Positions 10,943-20,659 of a DNA stretch of 64,000 nt are shown in pieces. The notes below the pieces were generated by a model. The model ran no database searches and was not told where the DNA came from. It was given only the letters and a program-made list of their open reading frames with translations. The DNA comes from Diacronema lutheri. Lineage: Eukaryota; Haptophyta; Pavlovophyceae; Pavlovales; Pavlovaceae. The position numbers were made by a program, and so were the translations under genes. The stretch covers positions 248,001-312,000 of the forward strand of contig JAGTXO010000004.1 in the NCBI GenBank assembly GCA_019448385.1. The letters run 5' to 3'. Within the stretch, counting starts at the first letter, position 1; each line of letters starts with the position of its first letter.

Positions 10943-11800
10943 TCATCTGCGCGGCCGGGCTCGCGAGCGCGTATAGCCGTTCGGCTGCGCCTCAGGCCCA
11001 GACTGCGGGCCCGCACCGCCGGCCCCGCCCGTCGCCGAGTTGAGCGCGCGCAGCACCGCACGCCACAGCTGCCGCGCTACGGCCGCGAGGCCGCGCCAGA
11101 CGTTGGCGAGCTGCTCGAGCTCAGGTCGGAAGGCGGGGTGCACCGCGGTCACGTAGGCGCCATACAGCGCGTTGAGCGCGGTCAGCGCCGAGAGGAGCAT
11201 GCCCACCGGCCCGCTGCGCCACGAAGCCGCCGCGGCGAAGGCCAGCGCGCTCGCCCGGCCGACCTGCGTGCCCAAGAATCGGACTGCGCCGCGCCGGCCG
11301 CGCACGCGCAGCGGCATCTCGGCGACGAGCAGCGACCAGCCTGTAACGCCGGCGTAGGTAGCGTGCACGAACCGGCCGAGCCGGCCGCTCACCAGCGAGA
11401 CGAAGGCGGTGAGCGGCGCGTACAGCAGCAGCGCGACGGCGTTTGCGAGCGTCGCGCCGCGCACCGCGCTCAAGATGCGCTCAGCGCTCATCTCGCCGAG
11501 GCGCGATTCGAAGTGGCGGTGATATGTCTCAAGCGTGCTCGTCGCCGAGCCCATCAGCCGCGATAGCTCCTCGAGCGGTGCGTCCGCGCGCGCCGAAAGC
11601 CGCGACCAGTCCGTGCGCAGCGCCGACTCGTCGTCCGTGGCAGCGGCGTCCGCGTCAGCGTCCGCGTCCGTGTCCGCACCGCGCGCTTGCGCCGTGACAT
11701 CCACCTCCGCACCAGCCGCCTGCGGCGCGCCGCCCTCCGCCTGCGCGCGCGCCGCCGGGAAAGCGAGGAGGATGCACAGTGTGAGACGTCCAAGCGCCAT
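10943..11800 (-). CDS. Predicted secretory-pathway membrane protein, unknown family
   Basis: This is a single exon of 285 residues. It starts with a signal peptide (MALGRLTLCILLAFPAARAQ), then an acidic Asp/Ala-rich stretch (DADADADAAATDDE) and a helical segment with LSRLMGSATSTLETYHRHF. Several moderately hydrophobic helices follow (ANAVALLLYAPLTAFVSLVS, GVTGWSLLVAEMPL, GPVGMLLSALTALNALYGAY), and the C-terminus is Gly/Pro/Arg-rich. Three or four membrane segments are plausible. I do not recognise the family. The chosen ATG at 11800 directly follows a 45-base homopolymer run, and the start gives an excellent signal peptide. Confidence 0.65.
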   Translation of the reverse strand: MALGRLTLCILLAFPAARAQAEGGAPQAAGAEVDVTAQARGADTDADADADAAATDDESALRTDWSRLSARADAPLEELSRLMGSATSTLETYHRHFESRLGEMSAERILSAVRGATLANAVALLLYAPLTAFVSLVSGRLGRFVHATYAGVTGWSLLVAEMPLRVRGRRGAVRFLGTQVGRASALAFAAAASWRSGPVGMLLSALTALNALYGAYVTAVHPAFRPELEQLANVWRGLAAVARQLWRAVLRALNSATGGAGGAGPQSGPEAQPNGYTRSRARPRR

Positions 11801-11806
11801 GCTCGT

Positions 11807-11809
<3 letters not shown>

Positions 11810-11854
<45 letters not shown>
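11810..11854. repeat. 45-base poly-C run just upstream of a start codon
   Basis: Forty-five uninterrupted C on the plus strand (G in the minus-strand transcript) lie 10 bp upstream of the ATG at 11800. This is the longest homopolymer in the window and lies in the 134-bp divergent gap shared with the F-box gene. Confidence 0.95.
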
Positions 11855-11934
11855 ACCCCCCGGGCACCCCCCGCTCACCTTGCGTTGTTCTCCGAAGCTG
11901 ACCCCGTGAGCGATGCAGTGATCCGGCGCACGAA

Positions 11935-12558
11935 ATGGCGCGCGGCAACCGGGCGGGCCGACGCGCTGAGCGCGCGCGGCGCTCGCTCGATAGCGACAAC
12001 GAGGCGACAGAAGACCTTGCTGGGCTCGCACTCATGCCGCACAGCTGGCCAGGCAGGGGCTTGCCGCCCGACGAGCGCGCGCATGCCGAGTGGCGTGGCT
12101 CGCTGAGCGCGTCGCCGCCGCCCGCGCACGACGCGGAGCTCGAGCCCGACGAGCTCGAGCCAAGCAGCCTTCCGCTGCCCGTCTTTCCTTCCACGCCGCG
12201 CCGCCGGCCGCCGCCGACCGCGCCATCCGTGCCTGACTCGCCGCGTGCGTTTGTGCCCGAGCTGCCGTGCGAGTGTATTGCGCTGATCGTCGCGCACCTC
12301 GACGTCGCGGCGGACCTGGTGGCGGTGCAGCGGCTGGGGCGGGTGTGGCAGCGCTGCGCCTCCGACGAGGAGCCCTGGCGCCGGCTCTGCGTCTCCGCCT
12401 GGCCCGTCTGCGTGTACGACTCGCTCCCGCACTCATCCGCCCTGCACCAGCCCGCGGCCAAGCCAACGCCGTGGCGCGAGCGATACGTCGGTCAGAGGGC
12501 GCGCGACGAGCGCGCGCGCGCACGCGCGCGCGCGGCGGCGGCGGCGGCCGCCGCCTGA
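11935..12558 (+). CDS. F-box protein
   Basis: This is a single exon of 207 residues. The F-box lies at about residues 107-155: ELPCECIALIVAHLDVAADL, then VQRLGRVWQRCASDEEPWRR, with the family pattern LP.E....I...L....L...R.V...W. F-box proteins link substrates to Skp1-Cullin1 ubiquitin ligases. No substrate-binding repeats follow; the C-terminus ends in an Arg/Ala-rich low-complexity tail. It lies head-to-head with the membrane-protein gene at 10943 and 61 bp ahead of the RCC1-R3H gene on the same strand. A later in-frame Met (MPHSWPGRG) could be the true start. Confidence 0.75.
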   Translation: MARGNRAGRRAERARRSLDSDNEATEDLAGLALMPHSWPGRGLPPDERAHAEWRGSLSASPPPAHDAELEPDELEPSSLPLPVFPSTPRRRPPPTAPSVPDSPRAFVPELPCECIALIVAHLDVAADLVAVQRLGRVWQRCASDEEPWRRLCVSAWPVCVYDSLPHSSALHQPAAKPTPWRERYVGQRARDERARARARAAAAAAAA

Positions 12559-12619
12559 TCGCTCTGTGCACGCGCCGCCCTACCGTGCGCCCGCCGCGCC
12601 GCACCGCCCCCGCGCAGCG

Positions 12620-14954
12620 ATGTTGACGCAGCGCGCCCTCACGTGGGGCGAGACGGCGCAGGGCGCGCGCGCGCACCCGGCGGTGCTCGCGCTGCCGATG
12701 CCCTTCGGCTGCTTTGGCGAGGTGGCGGCGCGCGCGCTCGCCAAGCGCTCGATCCGCGAGGTCTCGTTCGGCCGCCGCCACGCCGCCATGCTCACCTTCG
12801 CCGGGCAGGTGTGGACGGTGGGGGCAGGCGTTGACGGCGCGCTTGGCCACGGGGACACGCTTCCGATGCGTGTGCCGCGCCGTGTGGAGGTGCTCGCGAG
12901 CCGCGAGCTGTGCGCGGTGTCATGCGGCGTCGCGCACACCGCAGTGCTCACCGTCGAGCACGAGGCCGTCCTGTGGGGACTGAACAGCTCTGGGCAACTC
13001 GGGACGGGGGACACTGTGCGCTGTGCGGTGCCGCACGCCGCGCCCGCCGTCTGCCAGCTGCCGCCGATCGGCGCGATCGCGTGCGGCGGCACGCACACGC
13101 TGCTCGGCGCGCTCTTCGGCGCGCAAGTGTGGGTCCTCGGCGACGACCACATGAGCACCGGCCACGTGGCCACGCCGCACCCGCCCGGCGTGGAACTTGT
13201 GCCTCGGCCTGTCCTGCCGCCGAGCGCGCGCGCGCCGGACGACGCGCTCGGCGCAGAAGCGGACGGCGCGGGTGGCGCGCCCGCGCGGTGCATCGTCGCC
13301 TCCGACGGCTTCTCCGCCGTCGTCGACGCCGCCGGCACGCTGTGGACGTGGGGCGCCGAGAGCGCGGCCGGCCGGCTCGGCCGGCCGGTCGACGCACCCG
13401 ACGCGCCGGGCGCGCACGAGCCTGCGCCCGTCGGCGCGCTGCACGGCCGCGCGGTGGTGAGCGTGAGCGCAAGCTCGGGCCACGTGAGCGCGGCGTGCGA
13501 GGACGGCAGCGTGTGGGCGTGGGGCAAGGGGACACTCGGGCAGCTTGGCAACGGCAGCCGCACAAGCTGCGCAACGCCTCGACCAATCAGCGTGTTTGGC
13601 GGTACAGGCGCGCGCGCGGTCGTGCAGGTGGCGTGCGGCGAGGCCTTCTCGCTCGCGCGCACGCGCAAGGGCGAGGTGTTCTGCTGGGGGCAGCTCGGCG
13701 GCGCGGGCAACGGTTCGCGCACTGTGCCGCGGCCGGTCAAGGCGCTCGGCGCACGCAGCATGGCGGTCGTGCGCCTCGCGGCGGGCGGCAACGTCGCCGC
13801 CGCGCTCGTCCGGTGGGCGCCGTCGCACGGTGGCCCGCCGAGTGCGTCGCCCTCGCCCTCGCCCTCGCCCTCGCCGCAGCTTCCGGTGTACGCACGCAGC
13901 GCGCACAACGGCAACACGCCGTGCCGCGCGAGCGGCGGCGATGTGGCCGACGCGGCGACTGCGCGCGGCGGAGCGGCGTGCGCGGGGCCGCGCTCAGCGC
14001 CGAGTGGCTGGGCGGCCGGCGGCGGCCGCGGCGACGAGCGCGCGCCGGTGCGCGCCGACGGCGGGCCGCGCGCGCGCGCGCACGGCGCCTCTGGCGGCGG
14101 CGTCGCCGTGCCCGCGGCGCACGCGGTCGGCCCGCCCGTCGTCGTGCGCGGCTTTGCCGTCGAGCGCGGCGCTGAGGCGGGCATGGCCGGGTGGGCGGGC
14201 GCCGGCGCCGAGCAAGGCGGCGCAAGCGCGCAGCTCGCAACGCCCGGGGGCGCTACACCCGGCATTTCGACCGTTACACCCGGCGCTGCGCCTGCGAGCA
14301 CCGGCGCGAGCTGCGAATTTGAACGGCTGGCCCGCGAGCTGCAGGCGAGGGCAACCACTGAGGTGCGCGACCGCGTGCGACGCGGTCGCGCACGCCGTTC
14401 GCTCCGTCGTATTCGCGCGCGCGCGCACGCTGCCTGTCTGCGCACGAGCCGCGTGCGCTCAGTGGACCCGCCCATCCCCCCTGGCTTCATCCGTCGCCCG
14501 CCCCCCCCCCCCCCCCCCCCTCCCCCTTTTCGCCCCGTACGGCGCGCAGTGGCTGCTTGGCCGCTTTGTCGCCGACGGCGGCGTGCAGCACCTCGTCTTC
14601 CCGCCGTCGCTCTCGCCGAGGGAGCGGCACGCCGTGCGGTACGTCGCAGAGGGTGCGGGGCTGGCGCACGCGAGCATGGGCGCGGGCACCGAGCGGCGGC
14701 TTCTCGTGAGTAAAATGGGTGCGACGCCGCCTCCGCTCGCCACGTCGCTCGGTGCGCGTTTCGGCGCGGGCGACGAGGCGGAGCCGACCGTTGCATGGTT
14801 GCCGGCGGACGTGCTCTCCGGCGCGCACGCTCCCACCATGGCGGCGGAAAGACCGGGCCCAGCGGCCGGACGACGTCGGCGCTCGCAGGGGCGGCGGGTT
14901 GGCGCCAGCTCTCAGGGCGGTTTCGCGGACGCGTTTGGGCCATCGTCGTTGTGA
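12620..14954 (+). CDS. RCC1-repeat protein with C-terminal R3H domain
   Basis: Exon 1 (12620-14362) encodes about five RCC1 blades: VSFGRRHAAMLTFAGQVWTV, VSCGVAHTAVLTVEHEAVLW, GSVWAWGKGTLGQLGNGSRT and VACGEAFSLARTRKGEVFCW. A Gly/Ala/Pro-rich linker follows, then FERLARELQARATTE. The intron (14363-14549) starts GTGCGCGACC and contains 20 consecutive C. Exon 2 (14550-14954) encodes an R3H-like nucleic-acid-binding domain: WLLGRFVADGGVQHLVFPPS, then LSPRERHAVRYVAEGAGL and RRLLVSK; the usual His of the R-x3-H motif reads Tyr. Phases match (0/0). The total is 715 residues. RCC1 propellers serve as exchange factors or scaffolds, while R3H binds single-stranded nucleic acid. The role here is unknown and the pairing looks unusual. 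Confidence 0.78.
14501..14520. repeat. 20-base poly-C in RCC1-R3H intron
   Basis: Twenty uninterrupted C lie inside the intron, 29 bases upstream of the acceptor, and may serve as a pyrimidine tract. Confidence 0.9.
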
Positions 14955-15150
14955 GTGCATGGGTTCTCTCAGAAAAAAATCTGCCCCTCGACTTAGTGAC
15001 ATGTCGCGCGGGGTGTCGCGGTGGACGCGGCCCGCCGGTGGGCGCACTGGCCATCGCCCCGCTTGTGCACGCCGTGCCGCGCGGCTCGTCCGGCGCGGGC
15101 GCCACGCGGCCGTCGCACAACGTGCGCGCGCATGCCTGCAGCCGACTCAC

Positions 15151-15285
15151 GCGCTCGCGCACGGCGCGCGTGCCGAGCTGGCGCCGCGCGAGGCGGAGGA
15201 GCACGAGACAGCACGCCGCGCCGTGCGCGAGCAGCACCGCCGCGAGGGCGGCCAAGCCGATCCACTCCGACGCGTCGGCCACCAT
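15151..15285 (-). CDS. Possible first exon of a small single-pass membrane protein
   Basis: From the ATG at 15285 the frame reads MVADASEWIGLAALAAVLLA, then HGAACCLVLLRLARRQLG: one strong hydrophobic helix followed by a basic segment, with nearly all codons ending in G or C. A consensus donor GTGAGT sits at 15150. I could not find a convincing next exon, and the frame stays open as antisense of the RCC1 gene, so it may be spurious. The interval 14955-15150 otherwise holds nothing I recognise. Confidence 0.3.
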
Positions 15286-15308
15286 CGCCTGGGCGCGCGA
15301 GAGCAGCA

Positions 15309-15667
15309 ATGGTGGAGAGCGAGGACGCCACGACGCGTTGGTGCCGAGGCCACCACTGGAGGCTCGAGGGTAAGCGCGTGGTGGTGACGCGCTCGACCAA
15401 GGGCATCGGCTTGCACGTCGCGCGCGAGGCGCTCAACCTTGGCGCGCACGTGCTGCTCGTCTCGCGCTCGGACGCCGACCTCGGAGCACGCGCGACTCGC
15501 TGCGCGCCGAGCTCGGCGTGCCGGACGCCGCGGTAGCGCTCCGCGCGTGCGACGTCGGCACGGAAGAGGGGCGCGGCACGCTCGTCGCCGCGGCCACGGC
15601 CACGGCCCTCTGGGGCGGCTCGTGCGACGCGCTCGTCAACAACGTCGGCACCAAGAAAAAGAACTGA
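15309..15667 (+). pseudogene. Truncated short-chain dehydrogenase/reductase remnant
   Basis: The N-terminal half of a tropinone-reductase-like SDR is visible: WRLEGKRVVVTRSTKGIGLH (cofactor motif; the first Gly of TGxxxGIG is Arg), then VLLVSRSDADL. After a one-base frameshift near 15480 it continues as RDSLRAELGVPDAAVAL and SCDALVNNVGT. The frame ends right after the NNxG strand in KKKN and a stop, so the catalytic YxxxK and the whole C-terminal half are absent. Ten bases later the 3' end of the JMJD7-like gene begins. Loss of function is likely. A sequencing error could explain the shift but not the truncation. Confidence 0.6.
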
Positions 15668-15677
15668 ATGTTCCCCT

Positions 15678-16760
15678 TCATCCTGTGTCCGCGAGGGCAG
15701 CGACGTCGAGCTCGCCGGCGTGCAGCGCGCGGTGCACCTTGCGTGCAAACTGCGCGAGCAGTTGCGCGGGCGGCACCGTCGCCTGGATCGGGTCGTGCCA
15801 GAAGTTGACTGCGATGGTCAACTCGCTTTGGGTGACTCGGTGGTACCAGTTCGCCGGCAAGAAGAGCATCTCGCCTGCGCGCACGCGCACGGTCACAGCG
15901 GCGGACTGCTCGGGCAGCTGGTCCGGCACGGTCGGATCGAGGCCGATCCAGGGCACGGGCGGCAGCGCGCTCCCATCCGGCGCGAGCTCGGGCGCCAGCT
16001 CCCAGCGCGCCGCCGCGTGCCCGCGCGCCTGCGTGTAGCGCGCGGGCGCGCGCGGCTCGAGGTCGCGCGAGATGGGATCGACGGGCGGGAGCAGCGTGAA
16101 GACCTTCTCGCCCGAGAGGACGCAGTACAGATTCTCGTAGTGGTCCGCGTGAACGGACGAGACGGCGTCGCTGTCGCCCACCCACAGGTTGATCGCGTCG
16201 GGCGCGCAGCCGACCGCGTCGGCAAACCAGCCGACGGCCGCAGGCACGTCGGCGGCGATGGGCGCGTGTTGCGCGCGCAAGTTGCCGTCCTGCAGCGACA
16301 GATAGTGCACGCCGCCCGCGCCATGCGCGCCCTTGCGCAGCGCGTCGGCGAACTGCGCGAACGTCATCTCGCGCTCCTCGGGCTTTGCGAACGCGCCTCC
16401 GATGACGAGCCCGCGCGTGGCCGTGCCGCCGACGACCGCGTCACCGCGCCCGTGCGGCGTGACGTTTACCGTGACTGGGAGCGCGCCCATCGCCGCGGAG
16501 AGATACTCCAGGGACCAGAGCTCGCGCGCGCGCGCCCATTCCGCGCCGTCCATCGCGCCGCGCACGATGCACGGCGCGGACATGAGCACGTGCTCGCGCA
16601 AGAAGGCGAGAGGCGGCGGCGCCCCGTTGAGACACGGCACGTGTGCCGGCACCCATAGTGCCCGCGATTCAGCCGCGAGCCACGCGGCGGCCTTCTCGAC
16701 GGCCCTGAGCCGGCAGGCCGCCACGTCTCCGTGTCGAATCTCACGTCCCGCAGACTCCAT
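15678..16760 (-). CDS. JMJD7: JMJD7-like JmjC lysyl hydroxylase
   Basis: This is a single exon of 360 residues and a member of the JmjC 2-oxoglutarate/Fe(II) oxygenases. The sequence [20 protein letters not shown] contains the iron-binding H-x-D (HAD), followed by [17 protein letters not shown] with the 2OG-binding Lys; the distal His is in [20 protein letters not shown]. The N-terminal region ([16 protein letters not shown]) matches the JMJD7/cupin-8 start. In animals JMJD7 hydroxylates lysine in the TRAFAC GTPases DRG1/2. The same substrate is an inference here. It lies head-to-head with the fumarase gene. Confidence 0.9.
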   Translation of the reverse strand: MESAGREIRHGDVAACRLRAVEKAAAWLAAESRALWVPAHVPCLNGAPPPLAFLREHVLMSAPCIVRGAMDGAEWARARELWSLEYLSAAMGALPVTVNVTPHGRGDAVVGGTATRGLVIGGAFAKPEEREMTFAQFADALRKGAHGAGGVHYLSLQDGNLRAQHAPIAADVPAAVGWFADAVGCAPDAINLWVGDSDAVSSVHADHYENLYCVLSGEKVFTLLPPVDPISRDLEPRAPARYTQARGHAAARWELAPELAPDGSALPPVPWIGLDPTVPDQLPEQSAAVTVRVRAGEMLFLPANWYHRVTQSELTIAVNFWHDPIQATVPPAQLLAQFARKVHRALHAGELDVAALADTG

Positions 16761-16823
16761 CGTGTGCGAGGCCCGACATTTTTTTGTCGGCCCGGCGCGC
16801 CGGCCTTCGCGGACGAAAACGGC
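16761..16823. promoter_or_regulatory. 63-bp divergent gap, JMJD7 / fumarase
   Basis: Only 63 bp separate the two start codons, so a shared bidirectional promoter is likely. The gap contains a short T-run (ATTTTTTTGTCGG). Confidence 0.45.
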
Positions 16824-18587
16824 ATGCTTCTCCGACTTCGCCCACCTGGCGTGAGCCTGGCGCGGCGGTGGGCCGCGCGGCCAATGGGCGGGCGTGGTGC
16901 GGCGGGCTCGTCAACCGCGGTGTACGCCGACGGATTCAGTAAGGCCTACGCCCCGCTCTTCCAGCGCGGCGAGGATACGACGACTGAATGGACGCGGCTC
17001 GATGACGCGAGCGCGCATGTCTCGGTCGAGCGGCTGGGCGGCAAGGATTTTTTGCGCGTGGGCGGGGAGGCGCTGCGCATGCTGACGGAGCGTGCGATCG
17101 GCGATATCTCACACCTGCTGCGCAGCGGCCACCTCGCCCAGCTACGAAAGATCATCGACGACCCGGAGGCGTCGGACAACGACAGATTTGTCGCGCTCCA
17201 GATGCTGCAGAACGCGAACATCGCCGCGGCCGGCGTGCTGCCCGGCTGCCAGGACACGGGCACGGCGATTTGCTTGGCGAAGCGTGGCGCGCGCGTGCTC
17301 ACCGACGGCGACGATGAGGCGCGCATCTCCGAGGGCGTCTATCTCGCCTTCACCAAGCGCAACCTGCGCTACTCGCAGGTCGCGCCGATCGACATGTTCA
17401 CCGAGCAGAACACAAAGTGCAACTTGCCGGCGCAGATCGACCTGATGGCGGACGATGCGCATCCGAGCGAGTACAACCTGCTCTACTTCACCAAGGGCGG
17501 CGGCTCCGCCAACAAGACCTTCCTCTTCCAGAAGACAAAGGCGCTGCTCAACCCGACAGCCATGATGGCCTTCCTCAACGAGGCCATCAAGGGCATCGGC
17601 ACGTCGGCGTGCCCGCCCTACCACCTCGCGATCGTCATCGGCGGGCTATCGGCCGAGCTGACGCTCAAGACGGTCAAGCTCGCCTCCGCACGCTACCTCG
17701 ACACGCTGCCGACGACCGGCGACGCGACCGGCCGCGCATTCCGCGACCTCGCCCTCGAGGAGCAGGTGCTCGAGCTGTCGCGCACGATGGGGATCGGCGC
17801 GCAGTTTGGCGGCAAGTACTTTTGCCACGACGTGCGCGTGGTACGCCTGCCGAGACACGGCGCCTCGTGCCCAGTCGGCGTCGGCGTCTCGTGCTCAGCT
17901 GACCGGCAGGCGATGGCCAGGATCGGCAAGGATGGCGTCTTCATCGAGAAGCTGTGCGCAGACGTCTCGCCCTTCTTGCCCGACGTGCGCGACTCGGACA
18001 TCTCGCCGAGCGTGGTCAAGATCGACCTGAACCGACCGATGGCGCAGGTGCGCGCCGAGCTGTCCAAGCACCCGATCAAGACGCGCCTCTCACTCACCGG
18101 CACGCTCGTCGTCGCGCGCGACATTGCGCACGCGCGGCTGCTCGAGAGGCTGCAGCGCGGCGAGCCGCTGCCCGACTACGCCAAGGAGCACATCATCTAC
18201 TACGCGGGGCCGGCGAAGACGCCAGATGGCTACGCGAGCGGCTCGTTCGGCCCGACGACCGCCGGCCGGATGGACGCGTACGTGGACAAGTTCATGGAGA
18301 ATGGCGGCTCGTTTGTGACGCTCGCAAAGGGCAACCGCTCGCGCGACGTCTCAAAGGCGTGCAAGAAGCATGGCGGCTTCTACTTGGGCTCAATCGGCGG
18401 GCCGGCGGCGATCCTCGCGCAGAACAACATCCGGAAGGTCTCCGTGCTCGACAACGAGGAGGACGGGATGGAGGCAGTCTGGAAGATTGAGGTTGAGGAC
18501 TTCCCCGCCTTCATCGTGTGCGACGACAAGGGCAATGACTTCTTTGCAAAGTGGATGGGGCCCAGCAAGGGCGGCGCGACCGACTGA
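16824..18587 (+). CDS. Fumarate hydratase, class I (4Fe-4S), organelle-targeted
   Basis: The enzyme interconverts fumarate and malate. It is a single exon of 587 residues. This is the oxygen-sensitive iron-sulfur class, not the class II enzyme of animals and plants: [35 protein letters not shown] and [20 protein letters not shown] are diagnostic, with cluster cysteines in GCQDTG, in [12 protein letters not shown], and probably in [12 protein letters not shown]. The C-terminal swivel domain has [20 protein letters not shown]. The N-terminus ([20 protein letters not shown]) is Arg-rich and lacks acidic residues, like a mitochondrial presequence. Class I fumarases occur in trypanosomatids, algae and bacteria. 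Confidence 0.93.
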   Translation: MLLRLRPPGVSLARRWAARPMGGRGAAGSSTAVYADGFSKAYAPLFQRGEDTTTEWTRLDDASAHVSVERLGGKDFLRVGGEALRMLTERAIGDISHLLRSGHLAQLRKIIDDPEASDNDRFVALQMLQNANIAAAGVLPGCQDTGTAICLAKRGARVLTDGDDEARISEGVYLAFTKRNLRYSQVAPIDMFTEQNTKCNLPAQIDLMADDAHPSEYNLLYFTKGGGSANKTFLFQKTKALLNPTAMMAFLNEAIKGIGTSACPPYHLAIVIGGLSAELTLKTVKLASARYLDTLPTTGDATGRAFRDLALEEQVLELSRTMGIGAQFGGKYFCHDVRVVRLPRHGASCPVGVGVSCSADRQAMARIGKDGVFIEKLCADVSPFLPDVRDSDISPSVVKIDLNRPMAQVRAELSKHPIKTRLSLTGTLVVARDIAHARLLERLQRGEPLPDYAKEHIIYYAGPAKTPDGYASGSFGPTTAGRMDAYVDKFMENGGSFVTLAKGNRSRDVSKACKKHGGFYLGSIGGPAAILAQNNIRKVSVLDNEEDGMEAVWKIEVEDFPAFIVCDDKGNDFFAKWMGPSKGGATD

Positions 18588-18679
18588 CGGGGCGTCGTAC
18601 GGACTCAGCACTGAGTGTACAGCATTTGCAACTGGCATTTGAGCTCGTCCCCGCGGGTGGTCCGAGAGAGCCGCAGCCG

Positions 18680-19256
18680 TCATTGGCGAATGCATTTGCG
18701 CAGCAGGATCGCCCCGGTCGGCTCAATGTTTTTGTAGTAGTCGGGCACGACGTCGTCCCCCACAAAGCCGTTGCCGCGGTAGAATGCGAGGGCAGCGTCG
18801 TTGCCCACCTGCACGTGCAAGTAGATCTCCTTGATGCCCGGCTGCTCGCCCACCTTTCGCAGCACGTCGTGCAGCATGCGCGCGCCAATGCCCAGCCGTC
18901 GGTACGCCTCGAGTACGCCAAACGTGAGTATGTACACCCGGAAGCCTTCGTCGAGCATCTCGACGCGGCAGCAGTAAGCGCCCACGAGCACGTCGCGTAG
19001 GTAGACTGATGGACGACCCGGGCGCACAGGCGGCGCGCGAGCGCCGAGCGGCGTTTGAGCATGGCGGGCAGAAGGCGCGCTCCGCGCGCTGTCGCGCACC
19101 GTATTGCGCCCACTCGCCCTGCGCAAGTACGTCCTTGTAAAACTTGTCCTGGTACTTCACCGGGTAGAGGTACTCGTTCAGCTTGCGCAACTGGCCCATG
19201 TTCTTCTCCGTCAGGTCGCCGAACGTCACGTCCGATTCAGAGAGCTTCGGCTTCAT
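18680..19256 (-). CDS. NAA50: N-alpha-acetyltransferase 50 (NAA50)
   Basis: There are two exons (19256-19100 and 19005-18680), giving 160 residues. The N-terminus has the Naa50 substrate-loop signature LNEYLYPVKYQDKFYKDVL. Exon 2 gives VGAYCCRVE, then the acetyl-CoA loop YRRLGIGARMLHDVL (R/Q-x-x-G-x-G/A), then EIYLHVQVGNDAALAFYRGN and VVPDYYKNIEP. The phase 1 junction rebuilds QYVYLRDVLVGAYCC, matching the family. Naa50 acetylates N-terminal Met of nascent proteins with the NatA complex and supports sister-chromatid cohesion in animals. It lies head-to-head with the AGC kinase. Confidence 0.95.
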
Positions 19257-19387
19257 CGTGGCGGCAACGTGGTGCGCGGTTCCCGCGTGCGATACTTGTT
19301 CGGAATTCGGATTCCGGCGGCGTGCATGGGCGCATAGACGCGGTTGGAAGGGGAGGAGCAGGGGCAGCTGCGCGAGGCCGTCGCGTG

Positions 19388-20557
19388 ATGGGGCAGGCCG
19401 GCAGCTCGGATGCTCGGCCGTCGAGCACCCGCGCTGCCCCCACCGCCGCGCGCATCGAAGCCGTACCGCGCGCGATCGCGACCGACGACGACGGGCGGTT
19501 CGACCTCAGCCTGCCCGGCCAGACTGAGCCCCTCTCGCAGCACGACTTCAACATCCTGAAGGTGATCGGCAAGGGGTCGTTTGGCAAGGTGCTGCTCGTC
19601 TCGAAGAAGGACAGCGGCCACCTCTACGCGATGAAGGTGCTCAAGAAAGAGGCGCTCGTGAAGCGCAACCAGGTGCAGCACACAAAGGCCGAGCGGCGCA
19701 TCCTGCGCACGTGCGACAGCCCGTTCATCGTGCGGATGCACTTCGCGTTCCAATCGGCGGACAAGCTGTACCTCGTGCTCGACTACTTGCCCGGTGGCGA
19801 GCTCTTCTACCACCTCAAGCGCGAGCGCCGCTTTGAGGAAGAGCGCGTACAGCTCTACGCGGCTGAGCTCGTCCTCGCGATCCAGCACCTGCACGATCGA
19901 AACATTGTGTACCGCGATCTCAAGCCGGAGAACGTGCTGCTCGACTCGGACGGGCACGTCTGCCTCACCGACTTTGGCCTCTCCAAGGAGGCCGTCACGA
20001 CCGGCGGCCGGACGCGAACATTCTGCGGAACGCCAGAGTACATCGCGCCTGAGATCCTGCAGGGCCTCGGGCACGGCAAGCCGGTGGACTGGTGGTCGCT
20101 CGGCACGCTCGTGTACGAGATGCTCGTCGGGCTACCCCCCTTCTACTCCACCGACGTCAACACCATGTACGATAAGATCCTGCGCGGCGAGCTCACATTC
20201 CCGGCGTACATCTCTCCGGACGCACGCGCGATTCTTGGCGCGCTCCTGCAACGAAAGCCCGAGCAGCGGCTCGGCGCGGGCAGCAGCGACGCGCACGAGG
20301 TGAAAGCGCACCGCTGGTTTGGCGCTCTCGATTGGGAGCGCGTCAGTCGCAGAGAGTACGCGCCAATTTACCAGCCGACCCTTGCCGGGTTTGGCGACAC
20401 GTCCCACTTTGACCAGGCCTTCACTGAGATGCCGGTCGAGTCGCTGCCCAACGAGGCGGACGTCGCGGGCGGCGGCAGAGCGCACGCGCAGCTCGCCGAC
20501 AGCTTGCCCGTTTTCGAGGGCTTCAGCTGGAGCGGTGGAGGCAGGCACGAGCCATGA
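19388..20557 (+). CDS. AGC-family Ser/Thr protein kinase (S6K/AKT/SGK-like)
   Basis: This is a single exon of 389 residues. Glycine loop IGKGSFGKVLLVSKK, catalytic lysine in YAMKVLKKE, HRD motif as YRDLKPENVLLDSDGH, DFG as TDFGLSKEAV, activation-loop Thr in RTRTFCGTPEYIAPE, then DWWSLGTLVYEMLVGLPPFY. The C-terminal tail has the turn region FDQAFTEMPVES and the hydrophobic motif FEGFSW (F-x-x-F-S/T-W/Y), so PDK1/TOR-type regulation is likely. The N-terminus MGQAGSS fits an N-myristoylation signal. The start was chosen at the Met preceding GQAGSS because the upstream frame is antisense to NAA50. Confidence 0.93.
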   Translation: MGQAGSSDARPSSTRAAPTAARIEAVPRAIATDDDGRFDLSLPGQTEPLSQHDFNILKVIGKGSFGKVLLVSKKDSGHLYAMKVLKKEALVKRNQVQHTKAERRILRTCDSPFIVRMHFAFQSADKLYLVLDYLPGGELFYHLKRERRFEEERVQLYAAELVLAIQHLHDRNIVYRDLKPENVLLDSDGHVCLTDFGLSKEAVTTGGRTRTFCGTPEYIAPEILQGLGHGKPVDWWSLGTLVYEMLVGLPPFYSTDVNTMYDKILRGELTFPAYISPDARAILGALLQRKPEQRLGAGSSDAHEVKAHRWFGALDWERVSRREYAPIYQPTLAGFGDTSHFDQAFTEMPVESLPNEADVAGGGRAHAQLADSLPVFEGFSWSGGGRHEP

Positions 20558-20659
20558 AGCGTTGCAAGGGCCGGGGCGCTTTTTCCTTGCAGCCCTCACT
20601 CTGGTTTCGTTTCTGCATGCACACTGCGCCAACCGCGACCACGCACCACGGAGCCGGTT

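Noticed and set aside
10098-10946. 282-codon minus-strand frame ending at the selenocysteine TGA
   Set aside because: It has no domain. It overlaps the spliced selenoprotein in another frame and only shares the TGA as its stop.
12580-15000. Long minus-strand frame antisense to the RCC1-R3H gene
   Set aside because: Pro/Ala/Arg-rich shadow. Only the first 45 codons (15285-15151) look coding, and they are listed separately.
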